Shown here: positions 1 to 8,506 of the stretch, one piece after another
How positions within the stretch are numbered: position 1 is the stretch's first letter
Layout: the number at the start of each line of letters is the position of its first letter
Assembly: GCF_009765225.1 (NCBI RefSeq)
Contig: NZ_VMSF01000001.1
Location: 1,302,001 to 1,366,000 of the forward strand
Source of the DNA: Leifsonia sp. AG29
Lineage (GTDB): Bacteria; Actinomycetota; Actinomycetes; Actinomycetales; Microbacteriaceae
DNA length: 64,000 nt
Direction of reading: 5' to 3'
The notes under the pieces: model-generated
What the model saw: the letters and a program-made list of their open reading frames with translations, nothing else
Databases searched by the model: none
What the model was told of the DNA's origin: nothing
Made by a program: the position numbers and the translations under genes

Positions 1-356
1 CGCGCGCCTCCGTCGCCGGCGAGATCGTCCTCAGCGGCCGCGACTTCTACGACTTCGCCGCCAAGTACCTCGACGCCCCGGGCGTGGAGCTCGTCTGTCC
101 CGCCGAGCTCTCGGAGGGCGAACTGGCGCAGATGCAGCAGCTGGGCATCCGGGCGTTCGACGCGATCGGAGGCGAGGGTCTCGCCCGCGTCGACTTCTTC
201 CTGACCGCGGACGGCTTCGTCGTCAACGAGATCAACACGATGCCGGGGTTCACCCCGATCTCGATGTTCCCGCGCTGCTGGCAGGAGTCGGGCCTCGGCT
301 ACCCCGCCCTGATCGACGAGCTCATCCAAGTGGCCCTGGCCCGCGCGGCGGCCTGA
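1..356 (+). CDS. ddl: D-alanine--D-alanine ligase, C-terminal part
   Basis: Partial gene entering from the left edge; 117 residues are visible in the frame starting at base 3. Ddl joins two D-alanines with ATP in the cytoplasm to make the peptidoglycan precursor D-Ala-D-Ala. The visible part is the end of the ATP-grasp domain: ARVDFF, then NEINTMPGFT, which carries the Glu and Asn magnesium ligands, then the usual C-terminal helix. Ddl often precedes the DUF3515-thiL-rsmD-recG block in Actinobacteria, which agrees with the downstream genes. The start and N-terminal domain lie outside the window. Confidence 0.93.
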   Translation, partial: RASVAGEIVLSGRDFYDFAAKYLDAPGVELVCPAELSEGELAQMQQLGIRAFDAIGGEGLARVDFFLTADGFVVNEINTMPGFTPISMFPRCWQESGLGYPALIDELIQVALARAAA

Positions 357-374
357 CGCACCGGCCGGTCGCGT

Positions 375-887
375 CTACCGAGACGGCGTCGGGGTCGGCG
401 TCCCGGCCCCGCCACCGGTCGTGTCGAGCGTCGACAGGCACTTCTGCGTCTGCTTGACCGTGGCGATCGCGCTGGAGAACTCCGGGAGCACGGACGCGTC
501 GGACACACCGGCGACGTGGTCGATGATCACCTCGGTCGCCGGCCGCCGGCCGAACGTCTGGTAGACGATCGTCTTGGCGGCCGGGTCGGTCATGAGCACC
601 CAGTCGATGCCGTTGACGTCGATGCACGGCTTCGTCGTCGGCCCGATGGGAGGGACGCCGCAGCGCAGGATGACGGCGGCGGGGTCGCCCCAGGCGCCGG
701 TCGCCTGCGCGTCGGTCTCGCGCTTCGCCTTGTCGGCCACGGTGTCGGGCAGCCGCACGCTGATCTCGGCGCAGCCCGGGTCGTTCGCCTGGGCGCCCGG
801 GTCGAGCGTGACGGTCGGAGCGCACCCGCTGAGCGCGAGCGCGAGACCCGCGAGGACGACGGCGAGGACGGTGCGGCGATGGGACAC
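375..887 (-). CDS. DUF3515 family lipoprotein
   Basis: 170-aa predicted lipoprotein. The N-terminus has Arg residues, a hydrophobic stretch and the lipobox LSGC (Cys at about 22), so it should be lipid-anchored outside the membrane. The mature part contains paired cysteines (about 39, 76 and 88) and ends in a Thr/Pro tail. Its position next to thiL matches the actinobacterial DUF3515 family; function unknown. Start is GTG at 887. A -10-like TAGCCT lies 8 nt upstream, so the message is probably leaderless. It converges on ddl. Confidence 0.8.
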   Translation of the reverse strand: MSHRRTVLAVVLAGLALALSGCAPTVTLDPGAQANDPGCAEISVRLPDTVADKAKRETDAQATGAWGDPAAVILRCGVPPIGPTTKPCIDVNGIDWVLMTDPAAKTIVYQTFGRRPATEVIIDHVAGVSDASVLPEFSSAIATVKQTQKCLSTLDTTGGGAGTPTPTPSR

Positions 888-895
888 AGTGATTC

Positions 896-905
896 AGGCT
901 ACCGT
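896..905. promoter_or_regulatory. Overlapping divergent -10 elements for DUF3515 gene and thiL
   Basis: On the plus strand TACCGT (900-905) ends 8 nt before the thiL ATG at 914. On the minus strand TAGCCT (901-896) ends 8 nt before the GTG at 887. Both hexamers use the same TA base pairs at 900-901. No clear -35 was seen. The spacing suggests two leaderless divergent transcripts; inferred from sequence only. Confidence 0.45.
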
Positions 906-913
906 TTGCTGTC

Positions 914-1915
914 ATGGGAAACTCTGGGAGCGCCGGCGCCGGGACGACCATCGGCGAGGCCTCGGAACGCGACGCGCTCCGCAGGATCTTCCCGCGTCTC
1001 CCCGCCTCGTCGGCGACGATCGTCGGCCCGGGTGACGACGCGGCCGTGCTGGCGGCGCCCGACGGCCGGTTCGTCGTCACGACGGACATGATGGTGCACG
1101 GCCCGGACTTCCGCCTCGCGTGGTCGACCCCCGAGGATCTCGGCTGGAAGGCCGCGGCGACCAACCTCTCGGACGTTGCGGCCATGGGCGCCGTCCCGAC
1201 GGCGCTCGTCGTGGCGATCGCCGCTCCGGCGGGGCTGCCGGTGTCCGCGCTGGAGGAGATCGCGGACGGCTTCCGCTCGGCGTGCGAACTGCTCGCGCCC
1301 GGTTGCGGCATCGTGGGCGGCGACCTGTCGGTCTCGCCGGTGCTGACGATCGCGGTGACCGCCTTCGGTGACCTGCAGGGGCGCGACCCGGTGCTCCGGA
1401 GCGGAGCGCGCCCGGGCGATGTCGCGGCAGTCTCCGGGCCGCTGGGCGCGGCGGGCGCCGGACTGCGCCTCCTGTTCGAGCGAGCGGTCGACGAGCGCGG
1501 CGAGCCGGACGCGGAGCGGTTCGCCGTCGTCGCCGCAGCGCATCCCGAGCTGGTGTCGGCGCAGTTGCGGCCCGTTCCCCCGGTCGCCGACGGTCCTCGC
1601 GCCGCCAGGGCCGGCGCGACGGCGATGCTCGACCTGAGCGACGGCCTCGCCCTCGACGCCCGGAGGGTGGCCGAAGCGAGCGGGGTGGCGATCGACATCG
1701 ACCCGGCCGCGCTCGGAGACGATCCGCGGATGGCGCTCACCGGCGGAGAGGATCACGGTCTGTTCGCCGCCTTCCCGGCCGGGACGCCGCTGCCGGGAGG
1801 CTTCCGGCGCGTAGGCGTGGTGCGCGAGGGCGAAGGCCTTTATGTCGGCGGCGTGCTCTTCGATGAGCGCGGCGGATGGGACCCGTATCTGGAGTGGGAC
1901 GGCGCGCGCGGCTGA
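914..1915 (+). CDS. thiL: Thiamine-monophosphate kinase
   Basis: 333 aa, close to the family length of about 325. ThiL phosphorylates thiamine monophosphate to the active cofactor thiamine diphosphate. Visible family motifs: GPGDDAAV near residue 38, TTDMMVHG, the GGDLS metal/nucleotide motif, LDLSDGL, and GGEDH near the C-terminus. The first about 12 residues are a Gly/Ser/Ala extension. ATG at 914 follows a -10 hexamer by 8 nt and has no Shine-Dalgarno, suggesting a leaderless transcript. It converges with rsmD. Confidence 0.93.
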   Translation: MGNSGSAGAGTTIGEASERDALRRIFPRLPASSATIVGPGDDAAVLAAPDGRFVVTTDMMVHGPDFRLAWSTPEDLGWKAAATNLSDVAAMGAVPTALVVAIAAPAGLPVSALEEIADGFRSACELLAPGCGIVGGDLSVSPVLTIAVTAFGDLQGRDPVLRSGARPGDVAAVSGPLGAAGAGLRLLFERAVDERGEPDAERFAVVAAAHPELVSAQLRPVPPVADGPRAARAGATAMLDLSDGLALDARRVAEASGVAIDIDPAALGDDPRMALTGGEDHGLFAAFPAGTPLPGGFRRVGVVREGEGLYVGGVLFDERGGWDPYLEWDGARG

Positions 1916-1931
1916 CCCCTCGGTCGGCCGG

Positions 1932-2495
1932 TCAGGAGGCGTGCAGCCAGTACAGCGCCGTCTCGCCGTAGTCCTTCCGGCGCTCGAGGTCGAGCCCGTC
2001 GGGGAGGGACGGCTCGGCGTCTCGCGCGCTGCGCTCCACGCAGACGAGGGCGTCGTCGGCCAGCAGCGCGACGAGCGCGCTGAGGACCCCGAACAGATCG
2101 CTGTCCGGAACGTCGTAGGGCGGGTCGATGAAGACGAGGTCGAAGGGCCCCCGAGCCGTGCTGAGATAACTCTGCACCGTCGCGGCCCGGACATCGACGA
2201 TCGGCGGATGGCCTCGCGCGGCGCGGGTGACTGCCGCAGCGTTGCGCCGGCACACCTGCGCCGCGGCCGCGTTCTTCTCGACGAGCACGACGGATGCCGC
2301 GCCGCGGCTGGCCGCCTCGAGCCCGAGGGCCCCTGAGCCGGCGTACAGGTCGAGGACGCGCGCTCCGTGCAGTGCGTCGCGCGCCTCCAGGGCGGAGAAC
2401 GCGGCCTCGCGGACGCGGTCGCTCGTCGGGCGGGTGCCCGAGCTCGGCACCTGCAGCCTCAGCGATCCGGCGTAGCCGGCGACGATTCGGGTCAT
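1932..2495 (-). CDS. rsmD: 16S rRNA (guanine966-N2)-methyltransferase
   Basis: 187-aa Rossmann-fold methyltransferase that methylates G966 of 16S rRNA. It shows the N-terminal TRIVAGYAGS family start, the SAM-binding LDLYAGSGALG motif and the catalytic DPPY motif (FIDPPYD). An in-frame upstream extension to 2603 exists, but ATG at 2495 gives the canonical N-terminus, so that start was chosen. It is usually a neighbour of coaD and recG, as here. Confidence 0.93.
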   Translation of the reverse strand: MTRIVAGYAGSLRLQVPSSGTRPTSDRVREAAFSALEARDALHGARVLDLYAGSGALGLEAASRGAASVVLVEKNAAAAQVCRRNAAAVTRAARGHPPIVDVRAATVQSYLSTARGPFDLVFIDPPYDVPDSDLFGVLSALVALLADDALVCVERSARDAEPSLPDGLDLERRKDYGETALYWLHAS

Positions 2496-2610
2496 GGCGT
2501 CACCGAGCCTACCGCCGGGACCGCGCGTGCCCGCGAAGAAGACTGAGAGAAATTCACTAAAGGGACCTCTGCCGCTAGCGCGAGTGCCGGGCGCCCAACA
2601 CAATGGGGGG

Positions 2611-3351
2611 ATGGAGGATCAGCTCGCTCAGTCCGAGCTCGACGAGCTCTGGCGGTTCGACGACCCGATGGCCTCCGCAGAGCGCTTCGCCATGGCCGCG
2701 GCCGAGCCCCGCCGCTCCGAGGTCGTGCGCGCCGAACTGGAGACGCAGCGCGCCAGGGCGCTCGGCCTGCAAGCGCGTTTCGAGGAGGCGGAGGCCCTCC
2801 TCGAGTCGCTCGAGCCCGCTCAGGGGCGCCTCCAGATCCGGATCCTCCTGGAACGCGGCCGGCTCCGCAACACGGAGGGCCGGCCGGAGGAGGCGATCCC
2901 GCTGTTCGAGGAAGCGCTCGCACTCGCCCGCCGGGAGGAGGAGACCTTCCTCGCGGTGGACGCCGCCCACATGCTCGCGATCGCCGACCCGGGACGCTCG
3001 GAGCAGTGGACGGAGGAGGCGTTCGCCGACCTCGCGGCGACGAGCGACCACCGCACGTGGCGGTGGGCGGTGGTGCTGCACAACAACCGCGGCTGGGCGC
3101 TGTTCGAGGCCCGTGAGCCCTCGGCCGCGCTGGCCGAGTTCGAACGGGCGCTGGAGGCGGCGGAGCGTTTCGGGACAGCGGATCAGCGGTTCGCCGCCCG
3201 GTGGTCGCTCGCGCGCTGCCTGCGCGAACTCGGACAGCTCGATGCGGCCACCGCTCTGCAACGCCGTCTCGCCGAGGAGCGGCCCGACGACCCCGACGTG
3301 GCGGCCGAGCTCGCGTCTCTGACGGACGGTACGCCTACGATCGAGTCATGA
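2611..3351 (+). CDS. Tetratricopeptide repeat protein
   Basis: 246-aa soluble protein rich in Ala, Glu and Arg, with helix-turn-helix repeats of TPR type: GRPEEAIPLFEEALAL near residue 90, SAALAEFERALEAA near 170, and GQLDAATALQRRLAEE near 210. TPRs bind partner proteins; no enzymatic domain is visible. ATG at 2611 directly follows a run of G with CACAAT six bases before it. The stop overlaps the recG start (ATGA), so the two are probably translationally coupled. Role unknown. Confidence 0.75.
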   Translation: MEDQLAQSELDELWRFDDPMASAERFAMAAAEPRRSEVVRAELETQRARALGLQARFEEAEALLESLEPAQGRLQIRILLERGRLRNTEGRPEEAIPLFEEALALARREEETFLAVDAAHMLAIADPGRSEQWTEEAFADLAATSDHRTWRWAVVLHNNRGWALFEAREPSAALAEFERALEAAERFGTADQRFAARWSLARCLRELGQLDAATALQRRLAEERPDDPDVAAELASLTDGTPTIES

Positions 3352-5561
3352 CCTCCGTTCCCGCCTCCCCGGCCGACGGGGGCGGCGTGACGCTCGACAG
3401 CCGGCTGTCCGGCGTCCTCGGCGGCCGCACCGCGGCGGCGTTCGAGAAGGCGTTCGCGATGCGCACGGTCGGGGACCTGCTCAGCCACTACCCGCGCCGC
3501 TACGCCCGCCGGGGCGAGCTCACCGCCCTGGCCGATCTCCCGCTCGACGAGAACGTCACGATCATCGCCGAGGTCCTGCGGGTGCGCGAGCGCCCCATGC
3601 GCGCCCGGCGCGGGTCGATCCTCGAGGTGACGATCTCCGACGGGCAGGGCATCCTCACCCTGACCTTCTTCAATCAGGCGTGGCGCTCGAGGGAGCTCGT
3701 GCCCGGGGTCCGCGGGATCTTCGCCGGCAAGGTGTCGGCCTACCGGGGCGCCCTCCAGCTCGCCCACCCCGACTACGAGCTCTTCGAGCCCGATGCGGAG
3801 AACGCCGTGGCGCCCGGGAGCGCGGCCGCCAAGGAGTGGGCGCTGACGCCCATCCCGATCTACCCGGCGACGGCGTCGGTCGCGAGCTGGCAGCTCCAGA
3901 AGGCGGTGGCGCTGGCGCTGGACGCCCTGGCGGACGCTCCCGACCCGGTCCCGGACACGGTGGTGGTCGAGCGCGGGCTCCTCCCGTTCCGCGAAGCCCT
4001 GGAGGCCATCCACCGGCCCCAGAAGGACGCCCAGTGGCAGCGGGCGCGCGACTCGCTCCGCTTCCAGGAGGCGTTCATCCTCCAGTCCGCGCTCCTGCAG
4101 CAGCGAGCCGCATCGCGTGCCGTCGCCGCCGTGCCGCGCGTCCCGGTCCCCGGCGGGCTCCTCGAGCGCTTCGACGCCGCATTGCCGTTCGCGCTGACCG
4201 ACGATCAGGCGGTCGTGGGAGGCGAGATCGCCCGCGACCTCGCAGGCACGTCCGCCATGCACCGGCTGGTCCAGGGCGAGGTGGGCTCGGGCAAGACGCT
4301 CGTCGCGCTCCGGGCGATGCTCGCCGTCGCCGACTCGGGCGGCCAGTCGGCGCTGCTCGCACCGACGGAGGTGCTCGCCGCCCAGCACCTGCGGTCCATA
4401 GCGGCCATGCTGGGGCCGGACCTCTCCGCGCAGCTCATGCCGACCCTCCTCACCGGGCAGCTCTCGACCGCCGAGAGGAAGCGCGCCCTCCTGCGGACGG
4501 TGTCCGGGCAGTCCCGGATCGTCGTGGGCACGCACGCCCTGCTCGGCGACGCCGTGACCTTCTTCGACCTCGGGCTCGTCGTCGTCGACGAGCAGCACCG
4601 CTTCGGCGTCGAGCAGCGGGAGGCGCTCCGCGCCAAGGGCGGCACCCCGCCGCACGTCCTCGTGCTGACGGCCACGCCGATCCCGCGCACCGTCGCCATG
4701 ACGGTCTTCGGCGATCTCGACGTCTCGACGATCGCGCAGCTCCCGGCGGGTCGCCAGGGCATCGAGAGCTTCGTCGTGCCGCTGGCCGACCGCCCCGGCT
4801 GGGAGCGGCGCATCTGGGAGCGCGCAGCCGAGGAGATCGCGAAGGGACGGCAGGTGTTCGTCGTCTGCCCGGCCATCTCCGGCGCCGATGCGGAGGACGA
4901 CGGCGAGGAGCCGGAACCGGACGAGGATCAGGCGGCGCCGACGCGGCCCCTCGCGACCGTGGAGGCGGTGGCCGCGCAGGTCCGCGCCGACCCGCTCTTC
5001 GCGGAGGCCCGCATCGGCGTTCTGCACGGGAGGCTCTCGTCGGAGGAGAAGGACGAGGTGATGCGCTCCTTCGCCGACGGCCGCATCGACCTGCTGGTGG
5101 CGACCACCGTGATCGAGGTCGGTGTCAACGTGCCCAACGCCTCCGCGATGGTCGTCCTCGACGCCGACCGGTTCGGCGTCTCCCAGCTGCACCAGCTGCG
5201 CGGCCGGGTGGGCCGCGGGGAGGTGCCCGGGCTGTGCCTCCTCGTCACCGCCGCCGAGCAGGGGAGCCTCGCCAGGGAGCGGGTCGAGGCCGTCGCGGCC
5301 ACCCTCGACGGGTTCGAGCTCGCCACGATCGACCTCGAGCTCCGCCGCGAGGGAGACGTCCTCGGCAGCCGCCAGTCCGGCGGGCGGTCGTCGCTCCGGC
5401 TTCTGCGCGTCGCAACGGACGGCGAGCTGATCGCTGAGGCCCGCGTCGCCGCCGAGGAGACGCTCGCCGACGATCCGGCCCTCGCGCGCCACCCCGCCCT
5501 CGCCGCCGCCCTCGCGCGACGACTGGACGAGAGCGAGCGGGCCTTCCTGGGCAAGTCCTAG
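3348..5561 (+). CDS. recG: ATP-dependent DNA helicase RecG
   Basis: 737 aa, superfamily 2 helicase that reverses stalled forks and branch-migrates Holliday junctions. Order: N-terminal wedge/OB domain (about 50-170); Walker A GEVGSGKT near 310; DEQHRFG box near 410; LTATPIPRT; helicase C-terminal domain with [12 protein letters not shown] and [13 protein letters not shown] short acidic insertion ([13 protein letters not shown], about 508-525) sits between the helicase lobes. ATG at 3348 overlaps the TPR gene stop. Confidence 0.97.
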   Translation: MTSVPASPADGGGVTLDSRLSGVLGGRTAAAFEKAFAMRTVGDLLSHYPRRYARRGELTALADLPLDENVTIIAEVLRVRERPMRARRGSILEVTISDGQGILTLTFFNQAWRSRELVPGVRGIFAGKVSAYRGALQLAHPDYELFEPDAENAVAPGSAAAKEWALTPIPIYPATASVASWQLQKAVALALDALADAPDPVPDTVVVERGLLPFREALEAIHRPQKDAQWQRARDSLRFQEAFILQSALLQQRAASRAVAAVPRVPVPGGLLERFDAALPFALTDDQAVVGGEIARDLAGTSAMHRLVQGEVGSGKTLVALRAMLAVADSGGQSALLAPTEVLAAQHLRSIAAMLGPDLSAQLMPTLLTGQLSTAERKRALLRTVSGQSRIVVGTHALLGDAVTFFDLGLVVVDEQHRFGVEQREALRAKGGTPPHVLVLTATPIPRTVAMTVFGDLDVSTIAQLPAGRQGIESFVVPLADRPGWERRIWERAAEEIAKGRQVFVVCPAISGADAEDDGEEPEPDEDQAAPTRPLATVEAVAAQVRADPLFAEARIGVLHGRLSSEEKDEVMRSFADGRIDLLVATTVIEVGVNVPNASAMVVLDADRFGVSQLHQLRGRVGRGEVPGLCLLVTAAEQGSLARERVEAVAATLDGFELATIDLELRREGDVLGSRQSGGRSSLRLLRVATDGELIAEARVAAEETLADDPALARHPALAAALARRLDESERAFLGKS

Positions 5562-5655
5562 CCCTCGGTCCGGTGGCCCGGCGCCACTCCGCGGAAACCG
5601 TTTGGTAACGGATTCACAACGAAATGCCGGGATGCGCGGGATAGTCTGGGGGCCT

Positions 5656-6138
5656 ATGAACAGGATCGCCGTTGTCCCTGGATCGTTCGACCCGGTCACG
5701 CTCGGCCACCTCGATGTCATCGAGCGCGCTGCGGGATTGTGGGACGAGGTCCACGTCGTCGTGGTGCACAACCCCGACAAGACGGCGCTCCTGCCGATCG
5801 CTCAGCGGGTCGCCCTCCTGGAGCGCTCCATCGAGGACGCCGGCATCGTGGGCAACGTGGTCATCGCCTCCTGGTCGGTCGGGCTGCTCGTCGACTACTG
5901 CACGGACGTGGGGGCGCACGTGCTGGTGAAGGGGATCCGATCCCAGGTCGACGTGACCTACGAGACGCCGATGGCGCTCGTGAACCGGCATCTCGCCGAT
6001 GTCGAGACGGTCTTCCTCCTGCCGAATCCCGCCAACGCGCACGTGTCGAGTTCGCTCGTCCGCCAGGTCTCTGCTCTCGGGGGCGACGTGAGCCCGTACG
6101 TCCCGCCGGCCGTCTACGAGTACTTGCAGGAGACATGA
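5656..6138 (+). CDS. coaD: Phosphopantetheine adenylyltransferase
   Basis: 160 aa, standard length. CoaD transfers AMP from ATP to 4'-phosphopantetheine to give dephospho-CoA. It shows the nucleotidyltransferase motif [10 protein letters not shown] (residues 8-17), the substrate motif VKGIR and the C-terminal VSSSLVR signature. ATG at 5656 lies 8 nt after a -10-like TAGTCT (5642-5647). The stop overlaps the next gene by ATGA. Confidence 0.96.
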   Translation: MNRIAVVPGSFDPVTLGHLDVIERAAGLWDEVHVVVVHNPDKTALLPIAQRVALLERSIEDAGIVGNVVIASWSVGLLVDYCTDVGAHVLVKGIRSQVDVTYETPMALVNRHLADVETVFLLPNPANAHVSSSLVRQVSALGGDVSPYVPPAVYEYLQET

Positions 6139-7193
6139 ACAGTTACGCGACGCGTCAGCCCACAGACTCCTCCGCTCCGGACGAGACGACGGAGCCCGCC
6201 TCGGGGATGAGCCTCGACGAGCTGAGACGCGCCGCGCAGCAGATCACCGCCAACGTCGAGTCGGTCATCGACGGCAAGCACGAGGCGGTCCAGACGGCGC
6301 TCGTCGTGCTGCTGGCCGAGGGCCACCTCCTCATCGAGGACGTCCCCGGGGTCGGCAAGACCATGCTGGCCAAGTCGCTCGCCAAGTCGGTCGACTGCAC
6401 CGTGAGCCGCATCCAGTTCACACCCGACCTGCTGCCGAGCGATGTCACCGGCGTCTCGGTGTACAACCAGGCGGAGCGCCGCTTCGAGTTCAAGCCGGGC
6501 GCCATCTTCGCCAATATCGTCATCGGCGACGAGATCAACCGGGCGAGCCCCAAGACGCAGTCCGCGCTCCTCGAGTGCATGGAGGAGCGGCAGGTCACCG
6601 TCGACGGCTCGACCTACCCGCTCGCGGCGCCGTTCATCGTGGTCGCCACCCAGAACCCCATCGAGATGGAGGGGACGTACGCGCTGCCCGAGGCGCAACG
6701 GGACAGGTTCATGGCGCGCATCGCGATGGGTTACCCCGACGAGCAGTCGGAGGTGGACATGCTCACGGGGCGCGACACCTCCAGCCCGCTCTCGCGGATC
6801 GGACCGGTGGTCACCTCCGACGAGCTCCGGATGATGATGACGACGGCCCGGAACGTCTACGCCTCAGCGCCCGTGAAGCAGTACGCCGTCGACCTCGTGC
6901 GAGCCACTCGCGACGACCGGGACCTGCGGCTGGGGGCGAGCCCGCGGGCCACGCTCCAGCTAGTCCGCGCCGCTAAGGCGCTCGCCGCGCTCGACGGCCG
7001 CGACTTCGTCCTCCCCGATGACATCGACGTCCTCGCGGTCCCGGTGCTGGGCCACCGCCTGCTCCCGACGAGCCGGGCGATGGGGCACCACCACGAGAGC
7101 GCCCCGGTCATCGCCGACATCGTCCGGCGGATCGTGGCCGCGACGCCCGTGCCGGTCGGATCCGGGGCGATCGGGGGCGGACGCCAGCCGTGA
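6135..7193 (+). CDS. MoxR family AAA+ ATPase
   Basis: 352-aa AAA+ ATPase. Walker A is [10 protein letters not shown], Walker B is [10 protein letters not shown], followed by sensor 1 (VVATQNP) and LPEAQRDRF. MoxR proteins act as chaperones for VWA-domain or related complexes. Here it overlaps coaD upstream and the DUF58 gene downstream, followed by a transglutaminase-type membrane protein. This three-gene set is a recurrent cassette; its client is not established. The first about 25 residues are polar and not part of the domain. Confidence 0.93.
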   Translation: MNSYATRQPTDSSAPDETTEPASGMSLDELRRAAQQITANVESVIDGKHEAVQTALVVLLAEGHLLIEDVPGVGKTMLAKSLAKSVDCTVSRIQFTPDLLPSDVTGVSVYNQAERRFEFKPGAIFANIVIGDEINRASPKTQSALLECMEERQVTVDGSTYPLAAPFIVVATQNPIEMEGTYALPEAQRDRFMARIAMGYPDEQSEVDMLTGRDTSSPLSRIGPVVTSDELRMMMTTARNVYASAPVKQYAVDLVRATRDDRDLRLGASPRATLQLVRAAKALAALDGRDFVLPDDIDVLAVPVLGHRLLPTSRAMGHHHESAPVIADIVRRIVAATPVPVGSGAIGGGRQP

Positions 7194-8506
7194 CCCTGCG
7201 CGGTCGCTCCACCTCGCCGCTGACCAGGCCGCGGCCCACCGCCCGCGGCTGGTCCCTCGGTGCGGTCGGCGTGGTCGCCCTCGTCGCGTCGGCCCTCCTC
7301 GGTCGCACCGATGTGCTCTTCGTCGGCGTGCTCCTGACGGTGCTGCCGCTCGCCGCGATGATCTCGGTGACCGTGGACCGGCCTCGGCTGACGGTGACGC
7401 GCAGCTTCCACCCGGACGTCGTAGCGGTGGGGGAGCGCTCCACCATCGTCACGACCGCGCGGAATCAGTCGCCGCGGCCGAGCCCGGCCGCACGGTGGCG
7501 TGAGTACGCGCCGGCAGCGGTCGGGGTCCAGGGACCGGCCCCCTTCCCCCGTCTGGGCCCGCACCAGGTGAACACCACGCACGGGAGGGACACGGTCGTC
7601 CTGCGACAGGAGGTCGTGCCCCGGCGGCGCGGCGCGCACGCGGTCGGCCCGCTCGTGGTGAGCCGGACCGACCCGTTCGGGCTGGCCTACGCCGAGTACG
7701 GCCTCGGCCAGCCGAGGCAGTTCCTCGTGACCCCCCGGGCGGTGCCGCTCCCGCCCGGCGAGCTGGATGTCGCGCACAGCGAGGGCACCGAGCACGAGCT
7801 CATCCGGCACGCCATCCCGAGCGCCGACGAGCTGATCGCCCGCGAGTACCGGCCGGGCGACCCGTTGCGGCGCGTCCACTGGCGCGCGACAGCGCGGCAC
7901 GACCAGCTCATGGTCCGCCAGGAGGAGCAGCGCAGCAACCCCGAGGCGTGGATGCTCGTCGACACCCGGCTCACCGCCGCCCCCGACGACGAGTTCGAGA
8001 CCCTGGTCGACCTCGTGGCCTCGATCGGCGTCCACCTCCTCGACCAGGGGTTCGTCGTGAGCATCGTCGAGACGGCGTCGCGCCAGCTGGGCGGCCGCAC
8101 CGGCGCGGGTCGGACGGGCACCCTCGGCTCCTCCATGCCGACGTACGACGTCGGCGGGGCGGACCGCCTCCTGCTCTCCGACCTGGCCGCGGTGGAGCGG
8201 CTCGCCGGCCGGAGCGACGAGTCCGTGTCCGACCTCGCCGCCGGGCTCCGGCGAGCCGGACGACCGGTGCCGGTCTTCGCGGCTCTCGCGGACGCCTCCC
8301 CGGAGCTCGGCGCCCTGGCGGCGCTGAGGCCGATGGGCGACCCGGCGGTCGCGTTCATCTCCTCGTCGGCTCCGGCGGCGGTGGCGGAGATCCTCGGCGA
8401 CGCGGGGTGGCTCTGCGTCTCGTTCTCCGCCGGGGACGGTCCGGACGTCTGCTGGCAGCGCGCGCTGAGGCGGCAACGAGCGGCGGTGGCGGCCCGTGGC
8501 AACTGA
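7190..8506 (+). CDS. DUF58 domain-containing membrane protein
   Basis: 438 aa, GTG start overlapping the MoxR stop. Two transmembrane helices (about residues 19-60), an extended middle domain, and the DUF58 signature YRPGDPLRRVHWRATAR near 225-240, followed by a VWA-like fold (MLVDTRL). DUF58 proteins are the usual partners of MoxR ATPases. The gene overlaps the next by 11 bases, so the cassette is almost certainly one transcript. Confidence 0.88.
   Translation: MTLRGRSTSPLTRPRPTARGWSLGAVGVVALVASALLGRTDVLFVGVLLTVLPLAAMISVTVDRPRLTVTRSFHPDVVAVGERSTIVTTARNQSPRPSPAARWREYAPAAVGVQGPAPFPRLGPHQVNTTHGRDTVVLRQEVVPRRRGAHAVGPLVVSRTDPFGLAYAEYGLGQPRQFLVTPRAVPLPPGELDVAHSEGTEHELIRHAIPSADELIAREYRPGDPLRRVHWRATARHDQLMVRQEEQRSNPEAWMLVDTRLTAAPDDEFETLVDLVASIGVHLLDQGFVVSIVETASRQLGGRTGAGRTGTLGSSMPTYDVGGADRLLLSDLAAVERLAGRSDESVSDLAAGLRRAGRPVPVFAALADASPELGALAALRPMGDPAVAFISSSAPAAVAEILGDAGWLCVSFSAGDGPDVCWQRALRRQRAAVAARGN

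Noticed and set aside
3183-5780. 865-codon open frame antisense to recG
   Set aside because: Shadow of a high-GC gene; low-complexity Arg/Gly/Asp translation, while the plus frame gives full RecG motifs.
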